43,377 nucleotides of DNA from an uncultured Myxococcales bacterium (GTDB lineage Bacteria; Myxococcota_A; Polyangia; Fen-1088): positions 1 to 43,377 of the forward strand of contig CALAOV010000390.1 in the NCBI GenBank assembly GCA_937889515.1, read 5' to 3'. Below the pieces are notes generated by a model. The model was given only the letters and a program-made list of their open reading frames with translations, ran no database searches and was not told where the DNA came from. The first letter of the stretch is position 1, and each line of letters opens with the position of its first letter. The position numbers were made by a program, and so were the translations under genes. Shown in pieces: positions 10,582-19,499 of the stretch.

Positions 10582-10731
10582 CTATCCACAGAGAGGGAGA
10601 AACAAAATCCCCAGTGATTTCCGGGTCTATCACGCAGGTTCCCTCTCTTTGTCCACAGCGAAAGGCAATGCAGGTCCCACCCAAACGAGGCCGACGGATT
10701 CACCCGTTTTTCTGGCCCCGCCGGATCCACA
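10582..10731. promoter_or_regulatory. DnaA-box cluster upstream of dnaA (in the 10573-11255 gene-free gap)
   Basis: CTATCCACA (10582-10590) and TTGTCCACA (10649-10657) each match TTATCCACA at 8 of 9, and GGATCCACA (10723-10731) at 7 of 9, all in the same orientation. An AT-rich patch follows at 10819-10841. This may be a second origin half (bipartite oriC with the dnaA-dnaN element) or a DnaA-controlled operator for dnaA. Apart from these boxes and the rpmH promoter, I see no gene or RNA in the 683-base gap. Confidence 0.6.
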
Positions 10732-11162
10732 CGTGGAGGCGGCGTGCGGTGGTGGTTGTCTATCAAACCGCGGTCGACTCCAGCAAGCCACAATCGGGGC
10801 TGGCACCGGCAAGGTCCTGAAAATTCGTGCGATAATTTTTTCAGGGATGTTGCGGTACCGACGCAATGTGGACCGGTCTCGCGATCGTCCCCGGCGTAAC
10901 TTGGCGAACGTGCGCGCATTTTCTAGAAGCGGCGGAGCCACCTGCGATGCGGAGGTAGAATTCACGCCCGTTTCCCGCAATCGATGGCGGAAAGCCGCAT
11001 GACATGGGCCCTAGCGCACGCGTCGCGCCCGCGATCGAGCGGCTACCGACGGGAGGCGGCGAGGAACCGGATCGAATGTCGCTGCAGCCCCGCAGAATAG
11101 GCCCGATCCGGCAGGTCGCGGCAGCCGTCGGCAGCCGGCGGGCAGCCATCGGGGAGCCTCCG

Positions 11163-11191
11163 TTGACACGCGGGAGGCCCGATGCTATTCA
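11163..11191 (+). promoter_or_regulatory. Predicted promoter of the rpmH-rnpA-yidD-yidC operon
   Basis: A perfect TTGACA (11163-11168), a 17-base spacer and TATTCA (11186-11191). It lies 65 bases before the rpmH start, leaving a leader with a GGAGGA ribosome-binding site at 11245-11250. Confidence 0.55.
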
Positions 11192-11255
11192 GATCGGCCC
11201 TTAGCGGCGCGCCCGTCGCGCGGCAAGAAGCAGGGAAATATCTCGGAGGATTGTC

Positions 11256-11405
11256 GTGAAGAGGACGTTTCAGCCGCACCGCAAGAGCCGCAAGCGCACC
11301 CATGGGTTCCGAAAGCGCATGAGGACGGCAGCTGGCCGCGAGATCATCCGTCGCCGCCGTCGCAAAGGGCGGCGGCAGCTGACCGTGACGGTCGCGAAGA
11401 AGTAG
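11256..11405 (+). CDS. rpmH: Large-subunit ribosomal protein bL34
   Basis: The GTG at 11256 begins [20 protein letters not shown] and the frame ends 49 residues later in [11 protein letters not shown]. This is the unmistakable bL34 sequence (KRTFQP..R.R.R.HGFR.RM.T..GR..I..RR.KGR..L.V). GGAGGA is placed 5 bases upstream. It is first in the operon with rnpA (6-base gap), the universal arrangement near origins. Confidence 0.97.
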   Translation: MKRTFQPHRKSRKRTHGFRKRMRTAAGREIIRRRRRKGRRQLTVTVAKK

Positions 11406-11411
11406 GTCGCT

Positions 11412-11774
11412 TTGACCGCAGCGGAGGGCCCGCAGAGGCGACGCGAACGCCTTCCGCGCGCTGCCCGTGTGCGGCGCCGCAAGGAGTACCTGGCGATTCA
11501 AAACGGGGGTCGCCGGGTCGCAGGGCCGAATCTGCTGCTCTTCGCGCTCTCCGGCGACGGTCGAATCGGGATCACCGTCAGCCGAAAGGTCGGCGGCGCG
11601 GTGTTGCGCAACCGGGTCAAGCGATGGATTCGCGAGTGCTACCGGCGCCGCCGCCCGGAGTTCCCGGCCGGCCTCGATCTGGTAGTGGTGGCGCGTCCCG
11701 CGGCGGCGGCGGCGAGCCAGGCCATCGTCTGCCGGGAGCTCGCGGCGCTCGCCCGGCGGTTGGGCCCATCTTGA
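11412..11774 (+). CDS. rnpA: Ribonuclease P protein component
   Basis: Basic protein subunit of RNase P, which helps the catalytic RNA bind pre-tRNA leaders. The signature RNRVKRWIRECYR is near residue 65, and the N-terminal RL.....F motif appears as LPRAARVRRRKEYLAI. Length 120. The start is a TTG at 11412, 6 bases after the rpmH stop; the first ten residues are not conserved in the family, so a later start is possible. Its stop codon overlaps the next start. Confidence 0.93.
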   Translation: MTAAEGPQRRRERLPRAARVRRRKEYLAIQNGGRRVAGPNLLLFALSGDGRIGITVSRKVGGAVLRNRVKRWIRECYRRRRPEFPAGLDLVVVARPAAAAASQAIVCRELAALARRLGPS

Positions 11775-12001
11775 GCCGGCTGCTGACCACGCTCTTGCTG
11801 GGCCTCCTCTGGCTCTATCGTCGAACCCTGTCCCCGCTGCTCGGGCCCAGCTGCCGGTTCGAGCCGACTTGCTCGGCCTATGCGGAGGAAGCGTTGAAGG
11901 TTCACGGCCCCTGGCGGGGCCTCCGGTTGGCCGCCTGGCGGCTTCTCCGCTGCCAACCGTTCGCCCGGGGTGGTATAGACGCGGTTCCCGGGCCTAGGTA
12001 G
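11771..12001 (+). CDS. yidD: Membrane protein insertion efficiency factor YidD
   Basis: Small membrane-associated protein linked to YidC-dependent insertion. It has the DUF37 pattern: LLWLYRRTLSPLLGPSCRFE, then PTCSAYAEEALKVHGPWRG and RLLRCQPFARGGIDAVP. The TTG at 11771 overlaps the rnpA stop as TTGA, giving 76 residues, the usual size. A much earlier in-frame ATG at 11624 is rejected because it would be antisense-like filler inside rnpA. The three Cys of the family are kept. Confidence 0.93.
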   Translation: MSRLLTTLLLGLLWLYRRTLSPLLGPSCRFEPTCSAYAEEALKVHGPWRGLRLAAWRLLRCQPFARGGIDAVPGPR

Positions 12002-12022
12002 CCCGAGGTTCGAGACCAAACC

Positions 12023-13654
12023 ATGGAGAAGCGGGTCATCATCGCGATCGGTCTTTGCATCGCGGTGCTCATAGTCTGGACGAAGATGTTCCCGGCCGCG
12101 CCGCCCCCGGCCAAGCCGGTTCCGGCCGCGCCGATCGCCGCCGAGGTGGCCCATGCGCCAACATCGGCGGCTCCCACCCCCGGCTCGCCGGCGGCGCCGG
12201 GCACGAATCATCCCGAGCAGCAGATCGAGCTCATTACGCCGGAGGTCCGGTTCGTATTCTCGAGCCTGGGCGGGACCCTGCTTCACGCCCAGCTCCGGGC
12301 CGCCAAGTTTTTCGATCATCCCGGTGACCCATCGACCGGTCACGATCTGGTGCGGATGTCGGACGCCAAAGAGGCGCCCCTGCGAACCACCTTTCCCAAG
12401 TCCGGATTCGAGGCGCCGTCCGATGGGGCCTGGGAGGTGAGGCGGTCCGGGACCGACACGGTGGTCTTCGCGGCAGACGTCGGGACCACCCACATCGAGA
12501 AGCGCTATATCGCCGATGCCACCCGATACCGGCTGCACCTCGACGTGACGATCACCAACCGCGGCGACCAACCGGTCGACCACCACCTGGCGGTCTCCCT
12601 ACCGGGCCGGCAGGACCCGGACAAGCGAGGGGGGGGATTCCTCTCCGGATCGACGGCCAGCATCTCGTCGATCCTCTGCGCGGTCGACGACAAGGTCGAA
12701 CGGCGCCCCATCGACAAGCTGGCCAAGGATCCGATCGAGAAGGACGGGGCGGTTCGCTGGATAGCGGGCGACGAGAAATTCTTCCTGTTGGCGGCCGTTC
12801 CTTACCCGGCGTCACCGCCGCTCGAGGGGATCTGCGCTGCGAAGTCGACCGGGGACGGCACCGCAGAGGTCACCCTCTCCTTCGCGGAGCGGACGGTGCC
12901 GCCGCACGGCACGATCGACTATCCGTTCGCGATCTTCGCGGGCCCCAAGATCAGAACCGATCTCGAGAGCGTGCGGCCCGGAAACACGGACGTCCAGCTC
13001 GATCAGGCCGTCGACGTGAGCCTGGCCATTCTTTCCCGCCCGATCTTGTCACTGCTGAAGTTCTTCCACAGCTTCGCGCACAACTGGGGCGTCGCCATCA
13101 TCCTGCTGACGCTGTTCATCAAGGCCGTGACCTTCTATCCGACGCAGAAGTCGCTGCTCTCGGCCAAGAAGATGCAGAAGCTCGCGCCGAAGATGAACGC
13201 GATCCGGAAGAAGTACGAGAACGATCGGCAGCGCCAATCGGTCGAGACCATGAACCTGTACAAGGCGCACGGCGTCTCGCCGTTCGGGGGCTGCATCCCC
13301 AGCCTGATCCAGATGCCGATCTGGATCGCGCTCTATTCGACCCTGAACTACGCGGTCGAGCTCTATCGCGCGCCCTTCATCTTCCACATCCACGATCTGA
13401 CCGCGAAGGATCCCTACTACGTCACGCCGCTCCTCATGGGGTCGGTCATGTTCCTGCAGATGCGGATGTCGCCGTCGGGCGCCGACCAGCAGCAGCAGCA
13501 GATGATGGCCATGATGATGCCGGTCATGTTCACGGCGTTCTCGCTGTTCCTGCCGTCGGGGTTGGCGGTGTACATGTTGACCAGCTACCTCATCGGAATC
13601 CTGCAGCAGCTCTATATCAACTATCTCGACCGCAAGGGCGCCGCCGCGATCTAG
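12023..13654 (+). CDS. yidC: Membrane protein insertase YidC
   Basis: Inserts and folds inner-membrane proteins with or without SecYEG. The order is: N-terminal membrane segment (residues about 5-22), Pro/Ala-rich linker, large periplasmic beta domain (about 70-320) of the Gram-negative type, then the conserved five-helix core from WGVAIILLTLFIKAVTFYP (about 355) through SPFGGCIPSLIQMPIWIALY and MMMPVMFTAFSLFLPSGLAVY to the end. Length 543 is typical. A short Gln5 run from five CAG/CAA-type codons lies in the cytoplasmic loop before the fourth core helix. Gap to yidD is 21 bases and to the next gene 13, so it is mid-operon. Confidence 0.97.
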   Translation: MEKRVIIAIGLCIAVLIVWTKMFPAAPPPAKPVPAAPIAAEVAHAPTSAAPTPGSPAAPGTNHPEQQIELITPEVRFVFSSLGGTLLHAQLRAAKFFDHPGDPSTGHDLVRMSDAKEAPLRTTFPKSGFEAPSDGAWEVRRSGTDTVVFAADVGTTHIEKRYIADATRYRLHLDVTITNRGDQPVDHHLAVSLPGRQDPDKRGGGFLSGSTASISSILCAVDDKVERRPIDKLAKDPIEKDGAVRWIAGDEKFFLLAAVPYPASPPLEGICAAKSTGDGTAEVTLSFAERTVPPHGTIDYPFAIFAGPKIRTDLESVRPGNTDVQLDQAVDVSLAILSRPILSLLKFFHSFAHNWGVAIILLTLFIKAVTFYPTQKSLLSAKKMQKLAPKMNAIRKKYENDRQRQSVETMNLYKAHGVSPFGGCIPSLIQMPIWIALYSTLNYAVELYRAPFIFHIHDLTAKDPYYVTPLLMGSVMFLQMRMSPSGADQQQQQMMAMMMPVMFTAFSLFLPSGLAVYMLTSYLIGILQQLYINYLDRKGAAAI

Positions 13655-13667
13655 GCCGCGCCCCGTC

Positions 13668-14246
13668 ATGAAGTTCTTCGTCGACAGCGCCGACCCGAGC
13701 GAGATCCGAGCCTGCGCCGAGCGGGGAAGCATCCACGGGGTCTCGATCGGCGCCTGGCCGGCTGTCGCCGACCGGGTAGGCCTGATCCAGGAGATCTGCG
13801 AGATTTTCAAGGGGCCGGTGAGCGTCGGCGTGTCCGGCGGCGACGGGGACCAGATGCTACGGGAGGCGCGCGGTCTGGCGCGGATCGCGCCCCAGGTCGT
13901 GGTGAGGCTTTCGCTGCGCGACGATGGTCTGAAGGTCATACGCGCGTGCGCGGCGGAGGGGATCAAGATCCACGGCACGGGCTGTCTCTCCCCCGCCCAG
14001 GGCCTGCAGGCCGCCCAGGCGGGCATGGCGTACGTTTCGCCCTTCGGCGATCGACCCGATGACCCCGCGGGCCTCGACCTGGTCCGGAAGATCGTCGCCC
14101 TGTACAAGACCTACGGCATCGGGACCCAGGTGCTGATGGGCTCGCTGCGCAGCGCGGGCGACGTCGTCGAGGCGGCGCTGGCGGGCGCCCAGATCGGGAC
14201 GGCGCCGTTTCCCCTCCTGCGGCAGCTCATCGAGCAGCTGCGATGA
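13668..14246 (+). CDS. Transaldolase/fructose-6-phosphate aldolase-like protein lacking the Schiff-base lysine
   Basis: A 192-residue TIM-barrel protein of the small transaldolase family (MipB/TalC): MKFFVDSADPSEIRACAERG matches the family start, and EGIKIHGTGCLSPAQGLQAA with YVSPFGDRPDD matches the EGI..LGT.....QG...A and YV.P...R.DD segments. The position of the catalytic Lys (VVKVPVT in fructose-6-phosphate aldolase) reads VVVRLSL, placing Arg80 where Lys is needed, and the GVTTNPS substrate loop reads GVSIGAW. It is therefore unlikely to be a standard transaldolase; a binding or altered catalytic role is inferred. It starts 13 bases after yidC and overlaps trmB by 4 bases (ATGA), so it is translationally coupled. 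Confidence 0.82.
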   Translation: MKFFVDSADPSEIRACAERGSIHGVSIGAWPAVADRVGLIQEICEIFKGPVSVGVSGGDGDQMLREARGLARIAPQVVVRLSLRDDGLKVIRACAAEGIKIHGTGCLSPAQGLQAAQAGMAYVSPFGDRPDDPAGLDLVRKIVALYKTYGIGTQVLMGSLRSAGDVVEAALAGAQIGTAPFPLLRQLIEQLR

Positions 14247-14860
14247 GGGTGAGGCAGCACGTCAATCCGCTGAAATCCGATCTGCTGGAGATCGCCGAGG
14301 TGCCCCGGATCGCCGCGGCGGGCCGCGTGATCGAGGTCGAGCTGGGATCCGCCGAGGCGCACTTTCTCCTCGACCGCGCGCGCGACGATCGGGACACCCA
14401 GTTCGTCGGGATCGAGATCCGTCGCGAGCTGGTGGTCGCGACCAATGGCGAATGCGCGCGGCTCGGCGTCGACAACGTGCACTGCGTCTTCGCCAACATG
14501 TCGGTGGACATGCCGCGGTTATTTTTCGCCGGCAGCGTCCAGCGCTTTTTCCTCAATTTTCCCGATCCCTGGTTCAAGAGCCGCCAGCACAAGCGCCGCG
14601 TGATCGGCCCCGGCCTGGTGCGCGAGATCGCGCGCGCTCTCGCGGTGGGTGGGGAGCTCTTCGTTCAGACCGACATCTTCGCGCTGGCGCTGGATGCCAT
14701 GGCCGCCCTGGAGGGGGAGACCAGCTCGTTCGCCAATGTTCGCGAGCCCTGGACGTTCTTGCGGGAGAGCCCCTTCGTCGCCAAGTCGCGGCGGGAGCGG
14801 CAATGCGAGCTGGAGGGCGCCCGCGTCTGGCGGCTGCTGTATCGCCGCGTCTCGCGCTGA
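14243..14860 (+). CDS. trmB: tRNA (guanine-N7)-methyltransferase TrmB
   Basis: SAM-dependent enzyme making m7G46 in tRNA. The hallmark FPDPWFKSRQHKRRV is near residue 107, GIEIRRELV near 57 matches the GxExR region, and FVQTDIFALAL near 143 matches the TD motif. The usual SAM-binding EIGFGxG is relaxed to EVELGSAE (residues 31-38), a deviation worth noting. The 205-residue length and ATGA overlap with the preceding gene make it the last gene of the rpmH operon; uvrB converges 24 bases downstream. Confidence 0.93.
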   Translation: MRVRQHVNPLKSDLLEIAEVPRIAAAGRVIEVELGSAEAHFLLDRARDDRDTQFVGIEIRRELVVATNGECARLGVDNVHCVFANMSVDMPRLFFAGSVQRFFLNFPDPWFKSRQHKRRVIGPGLVREIARALAVGGELFVQTDIFALALDAMAALEGETSSFANVREPWTFLRESPFVAKSRRERQCELEGARVWRLLYRRVSR

Positions 14861-14884
14861 GGCGGCGGTGGGCTCCGGCACCGC

Positions 14885-16885
<2,001 letters not shown>

Positions 16886-16890
16886 AACGC

Positions 16891-16896
16891 TATAGT
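16891..16896 (+). promoter_or_regulatory. -10-like hexamer just before thiE
   Basis: TATAGT (5 of 6 to TATAAT) ends 7 bases before the thiE ATG at 16904. No -35 is evident. The opposite strand reads TATAGC at 16894-16889 a few bases before the CTG candidate of uvrB, so one near-symmetrical site may serve both divergent genes. Confidence 0.42.
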
Positions 16897-16903
16897 GTAC
16901 GCG

Positions 16904-17545
16904 ATGCTCGGCCTGCGTGGCTTCTACGCGATCCTCGATCTGACGCCCGCGCTGGCCGAGGACCGGCGGCGGTTCGACGAGCTGGCGCGGCAGCTGCTGA
17001 CCGCCCAGCCCTGCTGTTTGCAGCTGCGCGCCAAGGCGATCGCCGCGGGCATCTTCGCGACCTTCGCGCGGCGGCTCCACCCGCTCTGCCGCGCGGCCGG
17101 GGTCCCATTCTGTGTGAACGACCGCCTAGACGTCGCGCTGGCGGTCGGCGCCGAGGTGGCCCATCTCGGTCAGGACGATCTGCCGCTCGCCGACGCGCGA
17201 CGGGTGCGCGCCCAGCTCGGCCGCCCCGACCTCATCCTGGGCATCTCCACCCACACCCTCGCCCAGGCCATCGCCGCGGGCGAGGGCGGCGCGGACTACC
17301 TCGGCTTCGGGCCGATCTTCGGCACGGGCAGCAAGGCCAATCCCGATCCGACCGTCGGCCTCGACGCCCTGGCGGAGGCCTGCCGCGCGGTCCGGGTCCC
17401 CGTCGTCGCAATCGGCGGCATCACCCTCGACACCGTCGGCTCGGTCGCCCGGGCCGGCGCGCGCGCCGCCGCCCTCATCGCCGCCGTCACAAACGCCCCC
17501 GATCCCACCGCCGCCGGCCGCCAGGTCGCCGCGGCCTTTCACTGA
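16904..17545 (+). CDS. thiE: Thiamine-phosphate synthase
   Basis: Joins the hydroxymethylpyrimidine and thiazole moieties to make thiamine phosphate. A TIM-barrel of 213 residues with the family landmarks: CLQLRAKAI (residues about 43-51), [20 protein letters not shown] and GQDDLP (pyrophosphate and Mg site), [25 protein letters not shown], and [10 protein letters not shown]. The ATG at 16904 is preferred; a GTG at 16895 is also in frame. No Shine-Dalgarno sequence is present and a -10-like box lies 7 bases upstream. It is a stand-alone gene; no other thiamine gene is nearby. Confidence 0.93.
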   Translation: MLGLRGFYAILDLTPALAEDRRRFDELARQLLTAQPCCLQLRAKAIAAGIFATFARRLHPLCRAAGVPFCVNDRLDVALAVGAEVAHLGQDDLPLADARRVRAQLGRPDLILGISTHTLAQAIAAGEGGADYLGFGPIFGTGSKANPDPTVGLDALAEACRAVRVPVVAIGGITLDTVGSVARAGARAAALIAAVTNAPDPTAAGRQVAAAFH

Positions 17546-17551
17546 GGTCCT

Positions 17552-17670
17552 GACCAGATCGCGTCGGGCGGAGACCCTCCCAGGGTCTCGACTAGATCGC
17601 GTCGGGGGAGAATGGGCTTCGCCCGTTCGAGCCCATCGCGGGGGCGCGGGACCCTCCCAGGGTCCCGACT
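17552..17670. repeat. Multi-hairpin intergenic repeat element, copy A
   Basis: The gap between convergent thiE and the CpoB-like gene is filled by short repeats. A 17-base unit (GACYAGATCGCGTCGGG) occurs at 17552-17568 and 17590-17606. Three hairpins follow one another: GAGACCCT/AGGGTCTC (17571-17589), GAATGGGC/GCCCGTTC (17610-17628, one wobble pair), and GGGACCCT/AGGGTCCC (17648-17666). The second and third hairpins, with the bases between them, recur as copy B near 40037-40094. It resembles REP/BIME-type elements and could act as a bidirectional terminator. Confidence 0.8.
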
Positions 17671-18502
17671 ACGATGTACAAGCGGACTTGGGGAGCTTGG
17701 CGATGCTCTTCAGCTCGCCCTTGGCGTCCGCGGCGCGCGGCGAGCGCGGGTAGCGCTTGACGAGGTCGCCGAGCAGCGAACGCGCGTCGGTGCAGAAGTG
17801 GAGCTGAACGAACGAGAGCGAGAGCTGCCACATCGCCTCGGGCACCTCGGGCGAGGCCGGGTAGGTGTTGAGCACCTTCTGGAGCTCGCCCACGGCGTTC
17901 GCGTACTTGCTCTCCTGGACGAAGGACATGGCGATCGCGAGATAGGCTTGCGGGGCGCGCGGGTCCTGGGGAAAGCGCTGGATGAAGACCCGATAGAACC
18001 GGCGGCCATCGTCGCGTTGACCGGAGGCCAGGCGCTGGCCGGCTTGCGTCCAGAGTTGATCCTTGTCGCCCGGCATCTCGGGGGCCACCCGGTCGACGAT
18101 CTTGGTCTGCGTCTGCTCGAGCGCCGCAAAGCGGGTCTCGAGTCGGGCGCGGTCATCGGCCGCCTGGCGCTCGGCCTGCTCGACGTTGTGGGCGATCTCC
18201 TCGATCCGTCCCTGCAGCGCGGCGATGTCCTGCTCCGCCTTGGCGGCCTTGGCGCCGACGTCCGCGGAGTTGCGGGTCAGCAGCGCCGTGGCCTGGTCTA
18301 GAACCTTGCGCAGGCGGACGACCTGCTCCTTGTACTCCTTGTCGCGTTTGTCGATATCGTCGAGGCGCGTCCGCAGGGCCGAGATGTCGGCCTGCATCTT
18401 CTCGCCTTCCGTGCTGGTCACGCAGGCGGGCGCCGTGAACGCGCCCAGGAGCGCGATCGCCAGCAGAGTCCGTGTCGAGTTACTTCCAGTTGAAGTCGAC
18501 AC
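17669..18502 (-). CDS. Periplasmic coiled-coil/TPR protein, CpoB/YbgF-like
   Basis: A 277-residue exported protein in the position of a Tol-Pal-associated CpoB. It has an N-terminal signal (TRTLLAIALLGAFTAPAC, with a Cys at residue 27 suggesting a lipoprotein although the lipobox is weak). A long coiled coil spans about residues 35-150 (EKMQADISALRTRLDDIDKR onward). Three C-terminal TPR-like repeats follow (YRVFIQRFPQDPRAPQAYLA, then YANAVGELQKVLNTYPASPE). The GTG at 18502 is chosen because it gives the signal peptide; it overlaps the upstream Pal-like gene by 23 bases. In Tol-Pal systems this family coordinates outer-membrane constriction with cell-wall synthesis; that role here is inferred from partner and architecture. 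Confidence 0.8.
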   Translation of the reverse strand: MSTSTGSNSTRTLLAIALLGAFTAPACVTSTEGEKMQADISALRTRLDDIDKRDKEYKEQVVRLRKVLDQATALLTRNSADVGAKAAKAEQDIAALQGRIEEIAHNVEQAERQAADDRARLETRFAALEQTQTKIVDRVAPEMPGDKDQLWTQAGQRLASGQRDDGRRFYRVFIQRFPQDPRAPQAYLAIAMSFVQESKYANAVGELQKVLNTYPASPEVPEAMWQLSLSFVQLHFCTDARSLLGDLVKRYPRSPRAADAKGELKSIAKLPKSACTS

Positions 18503-19286
18503 GTCGGTCCTGGGCCCAGCTCGGTTCGTCGGTTCCCTTGGCGTCCAGCGACCCGCGCGGCAGGATCGACAGCTTGGTCCCGTCGACGCCCAGCCGCCCG
18601 AGGTGGTCGCGCACCGATTGCGCGCGCTTCTCGGAGAGGGCCAGGTTGTACTCCTGGGTCCCGCGTGGGTCGGTGTGGCCGACCAGCGTCGCCACGCGCC
18701 CGACCTGCTTGAGGCAGTCGGCATCCCGCGCCAGAGCTGCCGTCGCTTCGGTGGTGAGGGCCGATTCGTTGAAATCGAAGAAGACGGCCTCCAGCGAGCA
18801 CTGCGTGGGCGGTGGCGCCGGCGGCTTCTCGGTCGTGCAGAAACCGTTCACGCAGTCCTCGTTCTGTGCGCAGTCGTTCTCCGACTTGCAAGGCTTCTTC
18901 GAGGTACAGGTCCCGGCGACGCAGTGCTGGCCGCCCGGGCATTCCTTGTCGGCGGCGCAGGCGCGGCAATGGTTGGCGATGCACTCTTGGTTGGCCGGGC
19001 ACTGGGCCTTGCTGCTGCAATAGCCGGGAATTGCGGTGCATTTACCCGAGCTGCACTCGTTGCCGGCCGGGCAGTCGTTCGACGCGCGACACTGTTGGCA
19101 CTTGTTCGCGACGCAGAACTCCTTGCCGTGACAGTCCTTGTTGGTCTCGCAGGAGGGGTAGTCGGCCTTGCACCCCGCCGGCAGGGCGCCCAGGGACGCG
19201 ACGAACGCCAAAAGCGCCAACGGCGCCAGGGGCGACAAGCTCCGGCCTGCAAAACCGGCGCGCCCGACAGAACGATGCGTTCGCAT
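18480..19286 (-). CDS. Pal-like OmpA-domain lipoprotein with five Cys-rich modules
   Basis: A 268-residue lipoprotein. The signal peptide ends in ALPAGC (Cys near residue 38). Residues about 44-145 hold five tandem cysteine modules of the form C-x5-C-x5-C-x4-C (for example CETNKDCHGKEFCVANKC), similar to the Dickkopf-type Cys-rich repeats of Myxococcota surface lipoproteins. Residues about 165-268 are an OmpA/Pal peptidoglycan-binding domain (FFDFNESALTTEATAAL, VGHTDPRGTQEYNLALSEKR). The ATG at 19286 is chosen for the signal peptide and weak AGGGGG upstream. It is followed by the overlapping CpoB-like gene. Likely anchors outer membrane to cell wall; the Cys modules may bind an extracellular or periplasmic partner. 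Confidence 0.88.
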   Translation of the reverse strand: MRTHRSVGRAGFAGRSLSPLAPLALLAFVASLGALPAGCKADYPSCETNKDCHGKEFCVANKCQQCRASNDCPAGNECSSGKCTAIPGYCSSKAQCPANQECIANHCRACAADKECPGGQHCVAGTCTSKKPCKSENDCAQNEDCVNGFCTTEKPPAPPPTQCSLEAVFFDFNESALTTEATAALARDADCLKQVGRVATLVGHTDPRGTQEYNLALSEKRAQSVRDHLGRLGVDGTKLSILPRGSLDAKGTDEPSWAQDRRVDFNWK

Positions 19287-19310
19287 GGTGGGGACCCCCT
19301 CGACGGGGAA

Positions 19311-19339
19311 AACGTACGTTCGTGCGCCCTCAATGTCAA
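19311..19339 (-). promoter_or_regulatory. Predicted promoter of the Pal-like/CpoB-like operon
   Basis: On the minus strand a perfect TTGACA (19339-19334), 17-base spacer and TACGTT (19316-19311). The ATG is 24 bases downstream, so a short leader is expected. Confidence 0.5.
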
Positions 19340-19499
19340 CGCAGTCCCCTGCGTCCCCGACCGAATGTCCGTCGGAGGTCGGTCGATCTAGGCCGATTTT
19401 CGCCGCGCCCAGCGTCACGGTCGAGGCAGGCCCCGACCCCCGATTCGTATTTTTGACGAGGTCCGTGGTATTGCAAATGCTCCGTTTCCGGGCCCCCTC

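Noticed and set aside
10819-10841. Unwinding element of a second complete origin
   Set aside because: The AT-rich patch is short, about 90 bases from the nearest box, with no trios between; recorded only as part of the box cluster.
8973-11255. tRNA or small RNA gene in the origin-region gaps
   Set aside because: No cloverleaf with a GGTTCGA-type arm and no terminator-bearing hairpin could be found by eye in either gap.
13487-13503. CAG repeat as a microsatellite
   Set aside because: Only five codons of Gln in a known variable cytoplasmic loop of YidC; too short to claim instability.
16886-17080. Extension of UvrB to an ATG at 17080
   Set aside because: The extra 65 residues are antisense to the conserved N-terminal part of ThiE and have no UvrB similarity.
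17546-17668. CRISPR array, because of repeated short units
   Set aside because: Units are hairpins of different types with no regular spacer length and only two or three copies; no cas gene in the window.
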